In this document: positions 51,692-60,977 of the stretch, one piece after another
Layout: every line of letters starts with the position of its first letter
Numbering within the stretch: the stretch's first letter is position 1
Source: an uncultured Clostridia bacterium
GTDB lineage: Bacteria; Bacillota; Clostridia; Christensenellales; Borkfalkiaceae
DNA length: 64,000 bases
Assembly: GCA_934247225.1 (NCBI GenBank)
Contig: CAKQJE010000003.1
Location: forward strand, 1 to 64,000
Reading direction: 5' to 3'
Position numbers and translations under genes: made by a program
Notes under the pieces: generated by a model
The model's database searches: none
Seen by the model: the letters and a program-made list of their open reading frames with translations, nothing else
What the model was told of the DNA's origin: nothing

Positions 51692-54600
51692 ATGGCTAAC
51701 AAAACAAAACTATTATCGTTGGTTTTCGGACTTACGATGTGTCTTGCTCTTATGTTCGGCATCGTGTTTGCGGGCGACATTGTAGCTCGGGCGGACGATG
51801 GCGAAAAAGTTACGATCGAAAACGTCGGAGTTTCTTTTAACAAAACGAAAATAGGCGATAAACTTGTTTCGATGTTTCAATTCGAGGATGAAACGAAAAA
51901 AACGCTCGTTGTTCCCGAAGGCGCAAACTATACGGCAAGAATTGACGTAATATACGCCTACGGACACACCCGTCGCTTATGGAGCGATGCGCCCGGTAAT
52001 TTATGGAGCACAATTGAAAACTCCGAAATAACGAGAGACACGCCGTACGTTGTCAGAGTGAACTTTGAGCCGAAAACGGGATATATTTTCGACACAACGA
52101 AAGAAGCCGAATATTTAAGCGCGATGAACATTCCGGGGTTTGAAATCGGCAAAGGAAAAGATATAGAGGTCTGGACATCGAATTTAGGAGAGTACTATTT
52201 TTACGTCGATTTTGTCGTTACCAAAGGCATGAATCACATGTTCGGGTGGTCTTTGAATGCTTATCCGGAAATCGGCAAGCCGTTCAGCAGCAGTTTATGC
52301 ACTGCTTATACGGACACGGCTTTCTGGCTTGTCGGCGCGCCCGCGCCCTACACGTTTGAAAAGAAAATCGCTCCTGTAGGGACTATCGTCGAAACGCAGA
52401 AATCAGAGATATTAAACACTTACGTTTGCAATTATCAGATCACCGCGGTGAACGCTATGGACGGCGGAACGATGTACATAACCGCAACGGCGGCGGACGG
52501 GCAGACGTGCGATATTCCTATATGGGTATACAGCGTTTCCGGCGGACACGAGCATACCTGGGTTGAAGAAATCGAACCGATAGGAAACGACCACCACGGA
52601 TATACGAAATGTACCGCGGAAGATTGTCCGGGCGTTGCATGTCAGTTTGACAAAGGTTCGAGATATTCAACGCACGATTACGCTTACGGTTGCAACGTCG
52701 AATGCGGGACTTGCGGACACGTAAACCCCGAAGGAAAACACACGTATATCCGGCAATTCGACGTCGAAGACACGGAATATCATATTTCAAAGTGTCGTTG
52801 CGGCGAAGTTGAAAAAGACGAAAACGGCAACCCCGTAAAAGAAAAACACCACGGCGGAAAAGCAACTTGTTTTATCGGCGCAAAATGCGAGGTTTGTGAC
52901 GAGATATACACCGAAAATTTGGAACACAGGTATATATTCACAAACCCCGATTTGTCAATGTCTGACATTCAGTTCAAAATGTGTTATTATTGCGGCACGG
53001 AAGAAACAGGTCATCGGCATATAGCGTCCGGCGGTACCGCTACCTGTAACAGGCGCGCCGTATGCACGCACGAGGGTTGCGGCTGGGAATACGGCGATTT
53101 TATCAATCACACTTTCTCTGACGGGAAATGTACGGTATGCGGTGCGGACGAAGTGGTAAACAGAGTAGTTATCGAAGTTCCGTATTTTACACAGGGTACA
53201 CCGGTTAAAATTCTTGAATATCCGCTCATAAAAGAAGGCAGAGTTTTCCATGCCATAAACTCAAACTTCGCATCATATACAAGACGCGACGGTTTCGGCG
53301 GTTTTGTCGACAAAAACGGTGTTATAGAACAGACTGTGGTAATGCGCTATAACTTTTTAGCGCAGGCGAACTGCAAAATCAACTCAAATGTAGACGAGAT
53401 AGACGTCGTTGCGGAAAACGGAGAAGTCGTCTATAAAGAGTACACTCCGAGTAGCGGTTATTTTACGGTGTGCGTTCTGCTGCGTTTGGATAATACCGTG
53501 CCGTCGGTAGAAATCGAAGTCCCGCAACCTTACGGCGGAAATGACGCCGGCGATTTAAAAATTATCGAGAAAAACGGAATGGAAGTAACCGTTCTCGAGT
53601 GGAGCGGTTTGTCGAATTATTACATAGGAAACTTCATTGAAGGGCAAAATTCCTGGGCTCTCTTAAAGATAACGGCGCCGGAAGGCGAAAAATTCCCGCC
53701 GACTGTGAATCAGGTTTCCATGTGGCTTGGCGAAATGCATCTTTCGGGCGCGGGATTCGTCGTTGACAGAATCGACGTAAACGACGAAGGAACGGAGGCG
53801 ACGATCAGAATCGAACTTCCCAAGGCGTTGCCTTGTCCGCATAAAGAATCTACCATAAAAGAAGCAGGAAAACCCGAAACGTGTACGGAAAACGGCGTTA
53901 AAGATAAATATGCCTGCAAAAGTTGCGGTAAAGAGTTTGCCGACGCCGCCTGCATAGAAGAATGGGATCCGACCGATACGGTTATCCCCGCCGCTCATAA
54001 ATGTCGGCACGTAGAAGCGGCAGCCGTTACCCCTGCCGACGCGGACGGAAACAACGGAAAGGACGGCAACATAGAATATTATGTTTGCCTGCGCGAAGAA
54101 TGTAAAAAACTCTTTTCGGATAAGGAAAACACAAACGAGATAACGCTTGAACAAACGATTATCCACGATTTCGACAGCGGGTATTCCATCGACAAAGAAA
54201 ACCATTATCACGAGTGCAAAAACTGCGACGTGAAAAAGGACGTAGAAGCGCACGTGTTCGGCGAGTGGGAAAAAGAGGTAGCTCCGACGGTTGAAGATTA
54301 CGGCGTTATGGCGCACAAAGACTGTACCGTTTGCGCAAGGCATTTCGATAAAGAAAATAACGAGATAAAAGATCTCAGAATCGCAAAAATCGGCACGTAT
54401 AAAGTAATCGTAAACGACGAAAGTAAATTCTATGCGGACGGCGACACCGTAACCGTAAAGGCAGACGAGCCTGCGGCAGGCAAAGTATTTAAAGGTTGGC
54501 AGGACGAAAGCGGAGAAATCGTAAGCACCGAAAAGGAATATACCTTTATGGTAAAGGGAGAAACAACTCTTACTGCCGTATATGAAGATATACCTTCGGG

Positions 54601-54787
54601 CGGCAGCGAAATCACCCCGACGCCTAATAAAAAGGACGGTCTTTCGGGCGGAGCGATTGCGGGTATCGTAATCGGTTCGATAGCGGTTGCAGGTATCGGC
54701 GGATTTGCAATTTTCTGGTTTGCTGTGAAGAAAAAGACTTTTGCCGACCTGATCGCGGCAATCAAAGGAACACCGAAAAACAAGTAA
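51692..54787 (+). CDS. Membrane-anchored surface protein with Cys/His ribbon repeats (paralogue 2)
   Basis: A 1031-residue paralogue of the preceding gene with the same order of parts: signal peptide (about 1-35, VARAD), domain starting VSFNKTKIGDKLVSMFQFED, Ig-like unit GGTMYITATAADGQTCDIPI, Cys/His ribbons (CGTCGH, CRCGE, CEVCDE, CYYCG, ACKSCGKEFADAAC), InlB-like repeat KVFKGWQDESGEIV, and the same C-terminal membrane anchor. GGAG precedes the ATG at 51692; the earlier ATG at 51659 lacks a site. Middle regions differ considerably, while the anchor and 3' UTR are nearly identical, so the end was recently copied or converted. Likely a surface adhesin or ligand-binding protein; the ribbons might bind zinc. 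Confidence 0.8.
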   Translation: MANKTKLLSLVFGLTMCLALMFGIVFAGDIVARADDGEKVTIENVGVSFNKTKIGDKLVSMFQFEDETKKTLVVPEGANYTARIDVIYAYGHTRRLWSDAPGNLWSTIENSEITRDTPYVVRVNFEPKTGYIFDTTKEAEYLSAMNIPGFEIGKGKDIEVWTSNLGEYYFYVDFVVTKGMNHMFGWSLNAYPEIGKPFSSSLCTAYTDTAFWLVGAPAPYTFEKKIAPVGTIVETQKSEILNTYVCNYQITAVNAMDGGTMYITATAADGQTCDIPIWVYSVSGGHEHTWVEEIEPIGNDHHGYTKCTAEDCPGVACQFDKGSRYSTHDYAYGCNVECGTCGHVNPEGKHTYIRQFDVEDTEYHISKCRCGEVEKDENGNPVKEKHHGGKATCFIGAKCEVCDEIYTENLEHRYIFTNPDLSMSDIQFKMCYYCGTEETGHRHIASGGTATCNRRAVCTHEGCGWEYGDFINHTFSDGKCTVCGADEVVNRVVIEVPYFTQGTPVKILEYPLIKEGRVFHAINSNFASYTRRDGFGGFVDKNGVIEQTVVMRYNFLAQANCKINSNVDEIDVVAENGEVVYKEYTPSSGYFTVCVLLRLDNTVPSVEIEVPQPYGGNDAGDLKIIEKNGMEVTVLEWSGLSNYYIGNFIEGQNSWALLKITAPEGEKFPPTVNQVSMWLGEMHLSGAGFVVDRIDVNDEGTEATIRIELPKALPCPHKESTIKEAGKPETCTENGVKDKYACKSCGKEFADAACIEEWDPTDTVIPAAHKCRHVEAAAVTPADADGNNGKDGNIEYYVCLREECKKLFSDKENTNEITLEQTIIHDFDSGYSIDKENHYHECKNCDVKKDVEAHVFGEWEKEVAPTVEDYGVMAHKDCTVCARHFDKENNEIKDLRIAKIGTYKVIVNDESKFYADGDTVTVKADEPAAGKVFKGWQDESGEIVSTEKEYTFMVKGETTLTAVYEDIPSGGSEITPTPNKKDGLSGGAIAGIVIGSIAVAGIGGFAIFWFAVKKKTFADLIAAIKGTPKNK

Positions 54788-54830
54788 GCACAAAAACGAC
54801 AAAAACCCGCCTATAAGTCGATTATCGGCA
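54641..54830 (+). repeat. 190-bp near-identical segment, copy 2
   Basis: Counterpart of 51388-51577 with three G-to-A differences, all close together near its start. Confidence 0.9.
54811..54826 (-). repeat. Dispersed 16-mer, copy 6 (inverted)
   Basis: Exact copy in the 3' UTR of the second paralogue; it was duplicated together with the 190-bp segment, so it is not independent of copy 5. Confidence 0.8.
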
Positions 54831-54940
54831 CAAAAACGGCGTGAATAAATTATGTAAAGCCTTAAAAAAGGCAAAGAACAAGGTTTCGGATCGCAAATCC
54901 AAAGGCGATTTAAAAAACAAAATATAAGGAGGCAAAATTT

Positions 54941-57900
54941 ATGAAGAAAAAATTACTTTGCGTCATATCCGTGATGATTGTCGCATTATGCCTGTGCTTT
55001 TTTGCAAGTTGCAACGGTTGCAACGGCTGCGGCGGCAAAACGGGTGAACTGAAAAGCAGTATGGGAGTTACGCTTACCGGCGGAAACTTCGGGAAAAAGG
55101 CTAAACTCATAACCGAAAAAGTGGAGATGACGGAAGAAAACGTTAAAAGCACGATTGACAAACTGCCGGAAGAGTTTAAGTTACTCGCCGACGAAAAAAT
55201 GACGACAATCGACATTTCGGTAGAATCCGGCGGAGTTAAGGTACAACCCGACGGAAAAGTCAGAGTATCAGTACCCGCGCCCATAGAAGGCGTCGAAGAA
55301 TATATGGTTTTCCACATCAAGAGCGAAAGCAAAGTCGAACGACTCGACTGCGAGTTCAAAGACGGGAACGTTGTTTTTGAAACGGACTCTTTCTCTCCTT
55401 TCGTTTTTCTTGACAACTCAGATAGTTCGGAACTCGTTATAAAGAATCCCGGTCCGTGCGAGGGAACGGTTACCGTAACGTATTTTATGGGTGTAGTTAC
55501 AACTTGGTACAAAATCCATTCCGGCGAAGAAAAGAAGATCTATTCCAGAGCGAACGAAACAGTGAAACTTTTCGTTGAATGCGGATATGATTTTGTTCTT
55601 GACGGCTGGTTTATGGAGAAAGATGGCAAAATCGAAAGCACTCCGTTTTCAACGGAAAGCAAGATTGAGGGTAAAACCGTTGCGGGCAAAACGACGATAG
55701 TTTGCAAATTCGCGGCCGATCTTACCAACATGGAAAGCGTATGGGCGTTCCCCGGCACTTCGAACATGCCTAAGGGCTATACGGACGGAAGAGCCGCCAC
55801 GTCGGTATACATCAAACCCGGCAATCAGACGGGAATCGACTTAAGCAAACTTATAATCAAGGGTAAAAAGAAAAAAGACGGCAAACTTATATACACGATT
55901 CTTGCGCCCGAACAATTCGTCGTTACCGGTCTTGACAAGGTCGATTATTCAAAAGAGGGCGAGTATCGCGTGGAATATAAGGTCAAAGTCAGCGACGAAA
56001 TAGAACTCACTCTTGTTATAACAGTTAACGTTTCCGAGAAGAACAGCGACATTATGGTTAAAGCCGGAAAAGGCGGACAATTCTATATAGAAGAAAAATA
56101 TGACGTCTACACCGAAAAACAGCTTATCTTCACCGATAAAGATCAGAAGTACAGCATTACCGCCGTACCCGATCGCGATTTCGAATTCGGCGGTTGGTAC
56201 GTATGGTACGCCGGCGGCGTTCTCGGCGATCTTATCTCCGAAAATCCAACTTACGAAATAGGCATGAGCGACTATGATTTAAGCATTATCGCTATGTTCA
56301 AAATCAAACCCGAAAAATCCAATCTCAAAACCGACGTTTATCAGTTGCACCACTGGGTGGGCGAGTCGGGACTGCCCAGGGTAGTCAAAGACGGCTCAAT
56401 ATACTTTGAAGCGCAGAGCGTATTGTATTACAAACCCGGCGCGCCCAAAACCGACTTTTTGAGGCTGGACGTAAGAGGTCTTCGCCGTAAAGATCCCCCG
56501 AGCGTCAACGAGTTTGAATACGTACAATTGTCCTTCGGCGATTATTCCATAGATTACGGCGGACTGGACTTCAATAAAGAAGGCCGCTACCAAATAAAAT
56601 ACACTTTGCATTTCAGCAGGATAAACAAAGCGATGGAAGATGAAGTATACAACGCTTTCATTGTGTACGTTTCGGAACGGTTTGCGCATCTTACCGTCGA
56701 ACTCGGAGGCAAAGGCTCTATCGCAGAGAAAAACAATGAGTTTACCGAAATTAAGACGAGTAACGATCCCCATGTTTTAGCTTATTTCGCTCTCGGTAAT
56801 TCAAAAGTGTTGCAGGCAAAACCCGCCGAAGGATATAAATTCGCCGGCTGGTATCTGGTGGACGAAGAGGGTAACCTTTCCGAAGAACCCGTTTCGACGG
56901 AAACCGAATACGTGTTCAGTCAGAAAGGCACAGACGTGCATATCAAAGCCTTATTCGTGGAAGAAGTCGCAAGGCTTGACGTAACCTGCGAAGGTTTTGA
57001 ATACGGAACCTTCAATTACAACTTGTCTACCAAAAAACAAGCCGACCTTACGGGGCTTACCGTAACGACCGACAAAGGCAACGTTCTCGACGCGTCCGAA
57101 TACATTGTAGACGCAAGCAAAGTAGACTACACGAAGACGGGCAATCATGAAATCGTAATTACTTACAAGTATGACAAGACCGTAAGTGCCACGCTCACGG
57201 TACACGTACCCCAAGCCGAAACGTATTTGTCTCTGCTGGATAGGTACGAGACTCAGGGCGTGATACAGAAAGACGGTCAAGTCGTGGTAAAAGATCCCGA
57301 CAGACACAGGGAAGAAGTCGACCTCGGCGGAACGCTCACACTGACGGCTGTGCCCAACGAAGGATACAGATTTGCCGGCTGGTATATAGCGAACTCCGAC
57401 TCCGGCTCCGATGAAAAACGCTTCTATTCGTCGAATGCGACCGAAACCTTTACGATAACCGATAACACCTATATTTTCGCGCAGTTTGCCGAAATGGAAA
57501 GAGTTACCTTAACCGTTATCGCGGGCGAACACGGAAACATTTACAACAATAATATCGAAGGTTATTCTCCCGCCGAAAAACAACTGCAATTTGTGGTTAC
57601 CAAGGATTCCAAGGTTAAAGTTTCTGCAAGCGGAGAAACCGTTTACTTCAAATTCCTCGGCTGGTACGACGGCGAAGGCGAAACCGCCGCGCGTATTTCC
57701 GACAAAGATGTTTACGAGTTCACCGTAACCGAAGACGCTACCGTTTATGCAAGATTCGACTATTCGTTCTTCGTCTATGCGAGAATAGAAAGTGACGGCG
57801 CGGGCAAGTTTGTAGGCAAAGGCGTTACCGAAAACGGCTTTTATGTCGACGATCTGCCGAATAACGCAAGCGTTACCGTAGAAGTTAAACCCAACGCGGG

Positions 57901-58627
57901 CTATAAATTTATAGGCTGGTTCCCCGCCTCCGACACCGCGGGTTACAATGCGGACGAGTTGCTTTCGAAAGACCTTAAATATACCTTTACCGTAAGCGAA
58001 AAAACAGGCAACGTTAATCTGACCGCTATGTTCAGAGGCACCGTTACCGGGATTAAACTCGACGACCTTAACGATTTCGGATTCGATACCGACGAAAACG
58101 GCAATCCGAAAGAAGAATACGTGTTCAATCTTAACAGCGAACATTGGGTAGATTACGAACACATTCCCGTACTCGGAAAAGTCGGCGGTAAATACGAGAG
58201 ACTTTGCCACGGCTTGGAATACAGAGTTGAAAGTACGATCGGCGTCAGCGAAAACAACATGCTCGATACGAGTAAAGCCGGCACTTACACCGTTACTTAC
58301 ACCTATCTTGCCAACCCCGAGTTAAAAGCGGTAATCACTATCAGAATAGTGGACCTGGTCAACTTCCTTGCGCAGTATTACGAGCGTGACTGGGGTTATA
58401 TCACAGAAAACGGTAAGAAGATCGATTTCGGCAACGGCAGAATAGTTGAAAAAGGAACGAGGATAACACTTACCGCCGTCGCAAACGAGGGATATAACTT
58501 CCTCGGCTGGTATTTCTATGACGAACAGCAAGAACAGCAAGCCGAAATACTTATATCCGATAAAGCGACTTATACCTTTACGGTAAATCGGAATCTGTAT
58601 GTTTTCGCCAAATTTGCCAAGAAATAA
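54941..58627 (+). CDS. Large surface lipoprotein with Ig-like and InlB-like repeats
   Basis: A 1228-residue lipoprotein. The signal peptide ends FASC (Cys24), followed by an unusual CNGCNGCGG stretch. Residues about 35-165 carry a module with IDISVESGGVKVQPDGKVRV and NVVFETDSFSPFVF, shared with the lipoprotein at 60978. Then alternate bacterial Ig-like units (DKVDYSKEGEYRVEYKVKVS, DTSKAGTYTVTYTYL) and InlB/Flg-new-like units with GYKFAGWYL or NFLGWYF cores, about six times, to the C-terminus. No enzyme motif is visible. AGGAGG lies 9 bases before the ATG. A repeat architecture of this kind suggests a rod-like spacer or binding surface. Confidence 0.78.
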   Translation: MKKKLLCVISVMIVALCLCFFASCNGCNGCGGKTGELKSSMGVTLTGGNFGKKAKLITEKVEMTEENVKSTIDKLPEEFKLLADEKMTTIDISVESGGVKVQPDGKVRVSVPAPIEGVEEYMVFHIKSESKVERLDCEFKDGNVVFETDSFSPFVFLDNSDSSELVIKNPGPCEGTVTVTYFMGVVTTWYKIHSGEEKKIYSRANETVKLFVECGYDFVLDGWFMEKDGKIESTPFSTESKIEGKTVAGKTTIVCKFAADLTNMESVWAFPGTSNMPKGYTDGRAATSVYIKPGNQTGIDLSKLIIKGKKKKDGKLIYTILAPEQFVVTGLDKVDYSKEGEYRVEYKVKVSDEIELTLVITVNVSEKNSDIMVKAGKGGQFYIEEKYDVYTEKQLIFTDKDQKYSITAVPDRDFEFGGWYVWYAGGVLGDLISENPTYEIGMSDYDLSIIAMFKIKPEKSNLKTDVYQLHHWVGESGLPRVVKDGSIYFEAQSVLYYKPGAPKTDFLRLDVRGLRRKDPPSVNEFEYVQLSFGDYSIDYGGLDFNKEGRYQIKYTLHFSRINKAMEDEVYNAFIVYVSERFAHLTVELGGKGSIAEKNNEFTEIKTSNDPHVLAYFALGNSKVLQAKPAEGYKFAGWYLVDEEGNLSEEPVSTETEYVFSQKGTDVHIKALFVEEVARLDVTCEGFEYGTFNYNLSTKKQADLTGLTVTTDKGNVLDASEYIVDASKVDYTKTGNHEIVITYKYDKTVSATLTVHVPQAETYLSLLDRYETQGVIQKDGQVVVKDPDRHREEVDLGGTLTLTAVPNEGYRFAGWYIANSDSGSDEKRFYSSNATETFTITDNTYIFAQFAEMERVTLTVIAGEHGNIYNNNIEGYSPAEKQLQFVVTKDSKVKVSASGETVYFKFLGWYDGEGETAARISDKDVYEFTVTEDATVYARFDYSFFVYARIESDGAGKFVGKGVTENGFYVDDLPNNASVTVEVKPNAGYKFIGWFPASDTAGYNADELLSKDLKYTFTVSEKTGNVNLTAMFRGTVTGIKLDDLNDFGFDTDENGNPKEEYVFNLNSEHWVDYEHIPVLGKVGGKYERLCHGLEYRVESTIGVSENNMLDTSKAGTYTVTYTYLANPELKAVITIRIVDLVNFLAQYYERDWGYITENGKKIDFGNGRIVEKGTRITLTAVANEGYNFLGWYFYDEQQEQQAEILISDKATYTFTVNRNLYVFAKFAKK

Positions 58628-58776
58628 CCGAGGCTTTTCAACGTTTACGTAAGTCTTTATAGAAAAGGGCGCATCGGCAAAAACGCTCGACCGTGCAAAT
58701 CCGGCAACGGTCGAGCGGCAGAATAACCGCCATGCAAACGGCGGATGAAAGCTGTTTTAACATAACGCAATAAGAA

Positions 58777-58804
58777 TTGAAGCGGGTTATTTTACCCGCT
58801 TCAA
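58777..58804 (+). other. Hairpin before the EF-Tu-like surface-protein gene
   Basis: TTGAAGCGGGT/ACCCGCTTCAA around TATTTT, 36 bases before the ATG and without a T-run. A second stem CGACCGT/ACGGTCG lies at about 58688-58714. They may end or separate transcripts. Confidence 0.5.
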
Positions 58805-58840
58805 GACTTAAACAAAAATAATAATACGAAGGGTTAATTT

Positions 58841-60865
58841 ATGAAAAAATGGATTCTTTCACATAAAATATTGTCAATCGTCATTGCGTGCGTAATAGGC
58901 GCAGGCGCGGTGTGCGCCGTCGTTTTGCCGATTGCGCTCAGTCAAAAACATAAATTTTCCGCCGAATGGACGACGGACGAAAATTATCATTGGCACGATT
59001 GCACCACGAAAAACCACACCGACACGACTGAAAAACTCCCGCACGAGTTCGACGACGGAGTGATCGCAACCGAACCCACCGAGGAAACGGAAGGCGTTAA
59101 AACTTCTACGTGCAAAACTTGCGGATACGTCCATACCCAAAAGATCGAAAGACTTCCGCACACTCATAAATATGATATGAACGCATGGGTGAACACCGAC
59201 GAAAGCGGACACTATCGTGCGACAACCTGCGAACATGGGGACAAAACCAAAGACTTCGCAGAGCATACCTTTGACGAAGGCGTAGTTACCAAAGAGGCGG
59301 GCTATGGAGTAGTCGGCGAAAAAAAATTCACTTGTACGGTTTGCGGATATAGCAAAACCGAAGAAATTCCCGCTCTTGACGCAAAAGACAACACTATTTC
59401 GTTTGCTATCGATTTAGATGACGAGAAAACCTATGACGGTTTGGCATTTAGCATCGATCCCGGTAAAGTCAATCGTAAAGGCAACGGCGAAATCACCATT
59501 ACATACCAAGGCGAAGACGACGTTGCGTTTACTTTAACCGCCCCGACTAATGCCGGCGAATATACCGTGAAAGCAACCGTACAAGACACTGCGGAATGGA
59601 AAGGCGGCGAAATCACCAAGACTATCACAATCAACAAACGCGAGGTTACTTTGACCGAAGGCGTTTTCGTAAGAAAACTCGGAGAAAAACTTGAAAGCGG
59701 TAAGTTCGGTTTGACGTGCATAGACGTCAAGGAAGTTACGAACAACGTTGTTGAATGGGTGACGATTTGCGCTCCCGAAACGTACTATGCGATTGGCATG
59801 TATACAATCGGCTCCTTTAACTTGACCGTGGATAACGACAACTTCGAGCTTGACAAAGGTGTATACAACACGGTCAGATTTACCGTCCGGAACGCTCCCG
59901 ATTCTTTCTATGCCGGAATCCAGGACGTGTTCTCTCTTTCCGGTAGCGGCGAGGTTATTATCACAACAAAAATCGCTAACGGCACGTTGAAAACAGGCGA
60001 CCGACTTTTAGTCAATGAAATCGGCAAGATAATCACTGTGAATAAAATCGAAAAGGGCAGAGGCACGTCGGCGACAGAGGTTGAAACGGCAACCGCGGGT
60101 GAAGAAGTAGGCTTGCTTATCGAAGGCGCAACGAAGGATGAACTTCTTCGCGGATATATGCTGTCCGAGCCCGATACGATTATCGGTTACAGCAAGGTCA
60201 CGGTAACGATAAGAGTGTTTACAAAAGACGAGGGTGGTCAACACACTCCGATTACTACGGGGATTAAACCGTATGTCGCCTTTGCCGACACGTTCGGTGA
60301 AGTAATCGGCGAAGTTACGTTCCCGGAAGGCACCGCGATGCTTTTAGGCGGCGAAATGCTTGAAGGCGTCACCATTGATTTCCAAGGCAAAAAAGTCCCC
60401 GCGTTTGTCGGACGCAGATTCACGCTCAAAGCGAGCGGAAAAACTATTGCCGAATGTATAGTAACCGCAGTTCCTCATGCGACAAGAGTCAGGAGCGGTT
60501 TTATGTTAAACGTCCCCGGCACCAACGTCATCGAGCCTATCGAACTTGGCGATAAAACGTTTGCGGTCAACCTGAGCAGAAGTGATCTCGGCGAAATCCT
60601 TAAAAACGCCAAAGCCACCGATGAAATCGAAATAAAATTTATAAATAGCGGAAAGGACATCGCAAAATACACTCGCACTCCCGTCACAGGCGGGGCATAC
60701 AATGAAGTCGGCGGTAAAATAGTCGGTTCATATCTCATTGTCGATTTTTATGGAAGTGCCGGATATGGTCTGACCGATCATGAACGCAAATGGATTTTCA
60801 CGGACGAGGATGTATATATCGGACTTGGTGTTTATACTAAGCCCGCTTCCGGTTCGGGAAACTAA
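58841..60865 (+). CDS. Membrane-anchored surface protein containing EF-Tu domain II and III homologues
   Basis: A 674-residue protein. One N-terminal helix (about 9-32) serves as signal anchor. Residues 40-180 have ribbon-type units (CKTCGY, CTVCGY, WHDC). Residues about 190-350 look like MBG/Ig-type units (KTYDGLAFSIDPGKV). Residues about 362-446 read like EF-Tu domain II: VFSLSGSGEVIITTKIANGT, LKTGDRLLV, AGEEVGLLIEGATKDELLRG. Residues about 452-544 read like EF-Tu domain III: VFTKDEGGQHTP, GEVTFPEGTAMLLGG, RRFTLKASGKTIAECIVTAV. The G domain (P-loop, NKxD) is absent. The last 130 residues are unrecognised. The ATG follows GAAGGG. Surface location is predicted from the helix and neighbours. 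Confidence 0.8.
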   Translation: MKKWILSHKILSIVIACVIGAGAVCAVVLPIALSQKHKFSAEWTTDENYHWHDCTTKNHTDTTEKLPHEFDDGVIATEPTEETEGVKTSTCKTCGYVHTQKIERLPHTHKYDMNAWVNTDESGHYRATTCEHGDKTKDFAEHTFDEGVVTKEAGYGVVGEKKFTCTVCGYSKTEEIPALDAKDNTISFAIDLDDEKTYDGLAFSIDPGKVNRKGNGEITITYQGEDDVAFTLTAPTNAGEYTVKATVQDTAEWKGGEITKTITINKREVTLTEGVFVRKLGEKLESGKFGLTCIDVKEVTNNVVEWVTICAPETYYAIGMYTIGSFNLTVDNDNFELDKGVYNTVRFTVRNAPDSFYAGIQDVFSLSGSGEVIITTKIANGTLKTGDRLLVNEIGKIITVNKIEKGRGTSATEVETATAGEEVGLLIEGATKDELLRGYMLSEPDTIIGYSKVTVTIRVFTKDEGGQHTPITTGIKPYVAFADTFGEVIGEVTFPEGTAMLLGGEMLEGVTIDFQGKKVPAFVGRRFTLKASGKTIAECIVTAVPHATRVRSGFMLNVPGTNVIEPIELGDKTFAVNLSRSDLGEILKNAKATDEIEIKFINSGKDIAKYTRTPVTGGAYNEVGGKIVGSYLIVDFYGSAGYGLTDHERKWIFTDEDVYIGLGVYTKPASGSGN

Positions 60866-60913
60866 GCGTTGGTGTATGACAAAATAACTTAAAAGTTATT
60901 ATCTGATCAAATT

Positions 60914-60947
60914 ACGGATAAGCGGGCGTAAAAACCCGCTTGTCCGT
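60914..60947 (+). terminator. Hairpin between the EF-Tu-like gene and the DUF6273 lipoprotein gene
   Basis: ACGGATAAGCGGG pairs with CCCGCTTGTCCGT around an A-rich loop; the following tract is only moderately T-rich. A weak terminator or processing site. Confidence 0.55.
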
Positions 60948-60977
60948 GTCGTGTTCTATAATATAAAGGAGGGTTCA

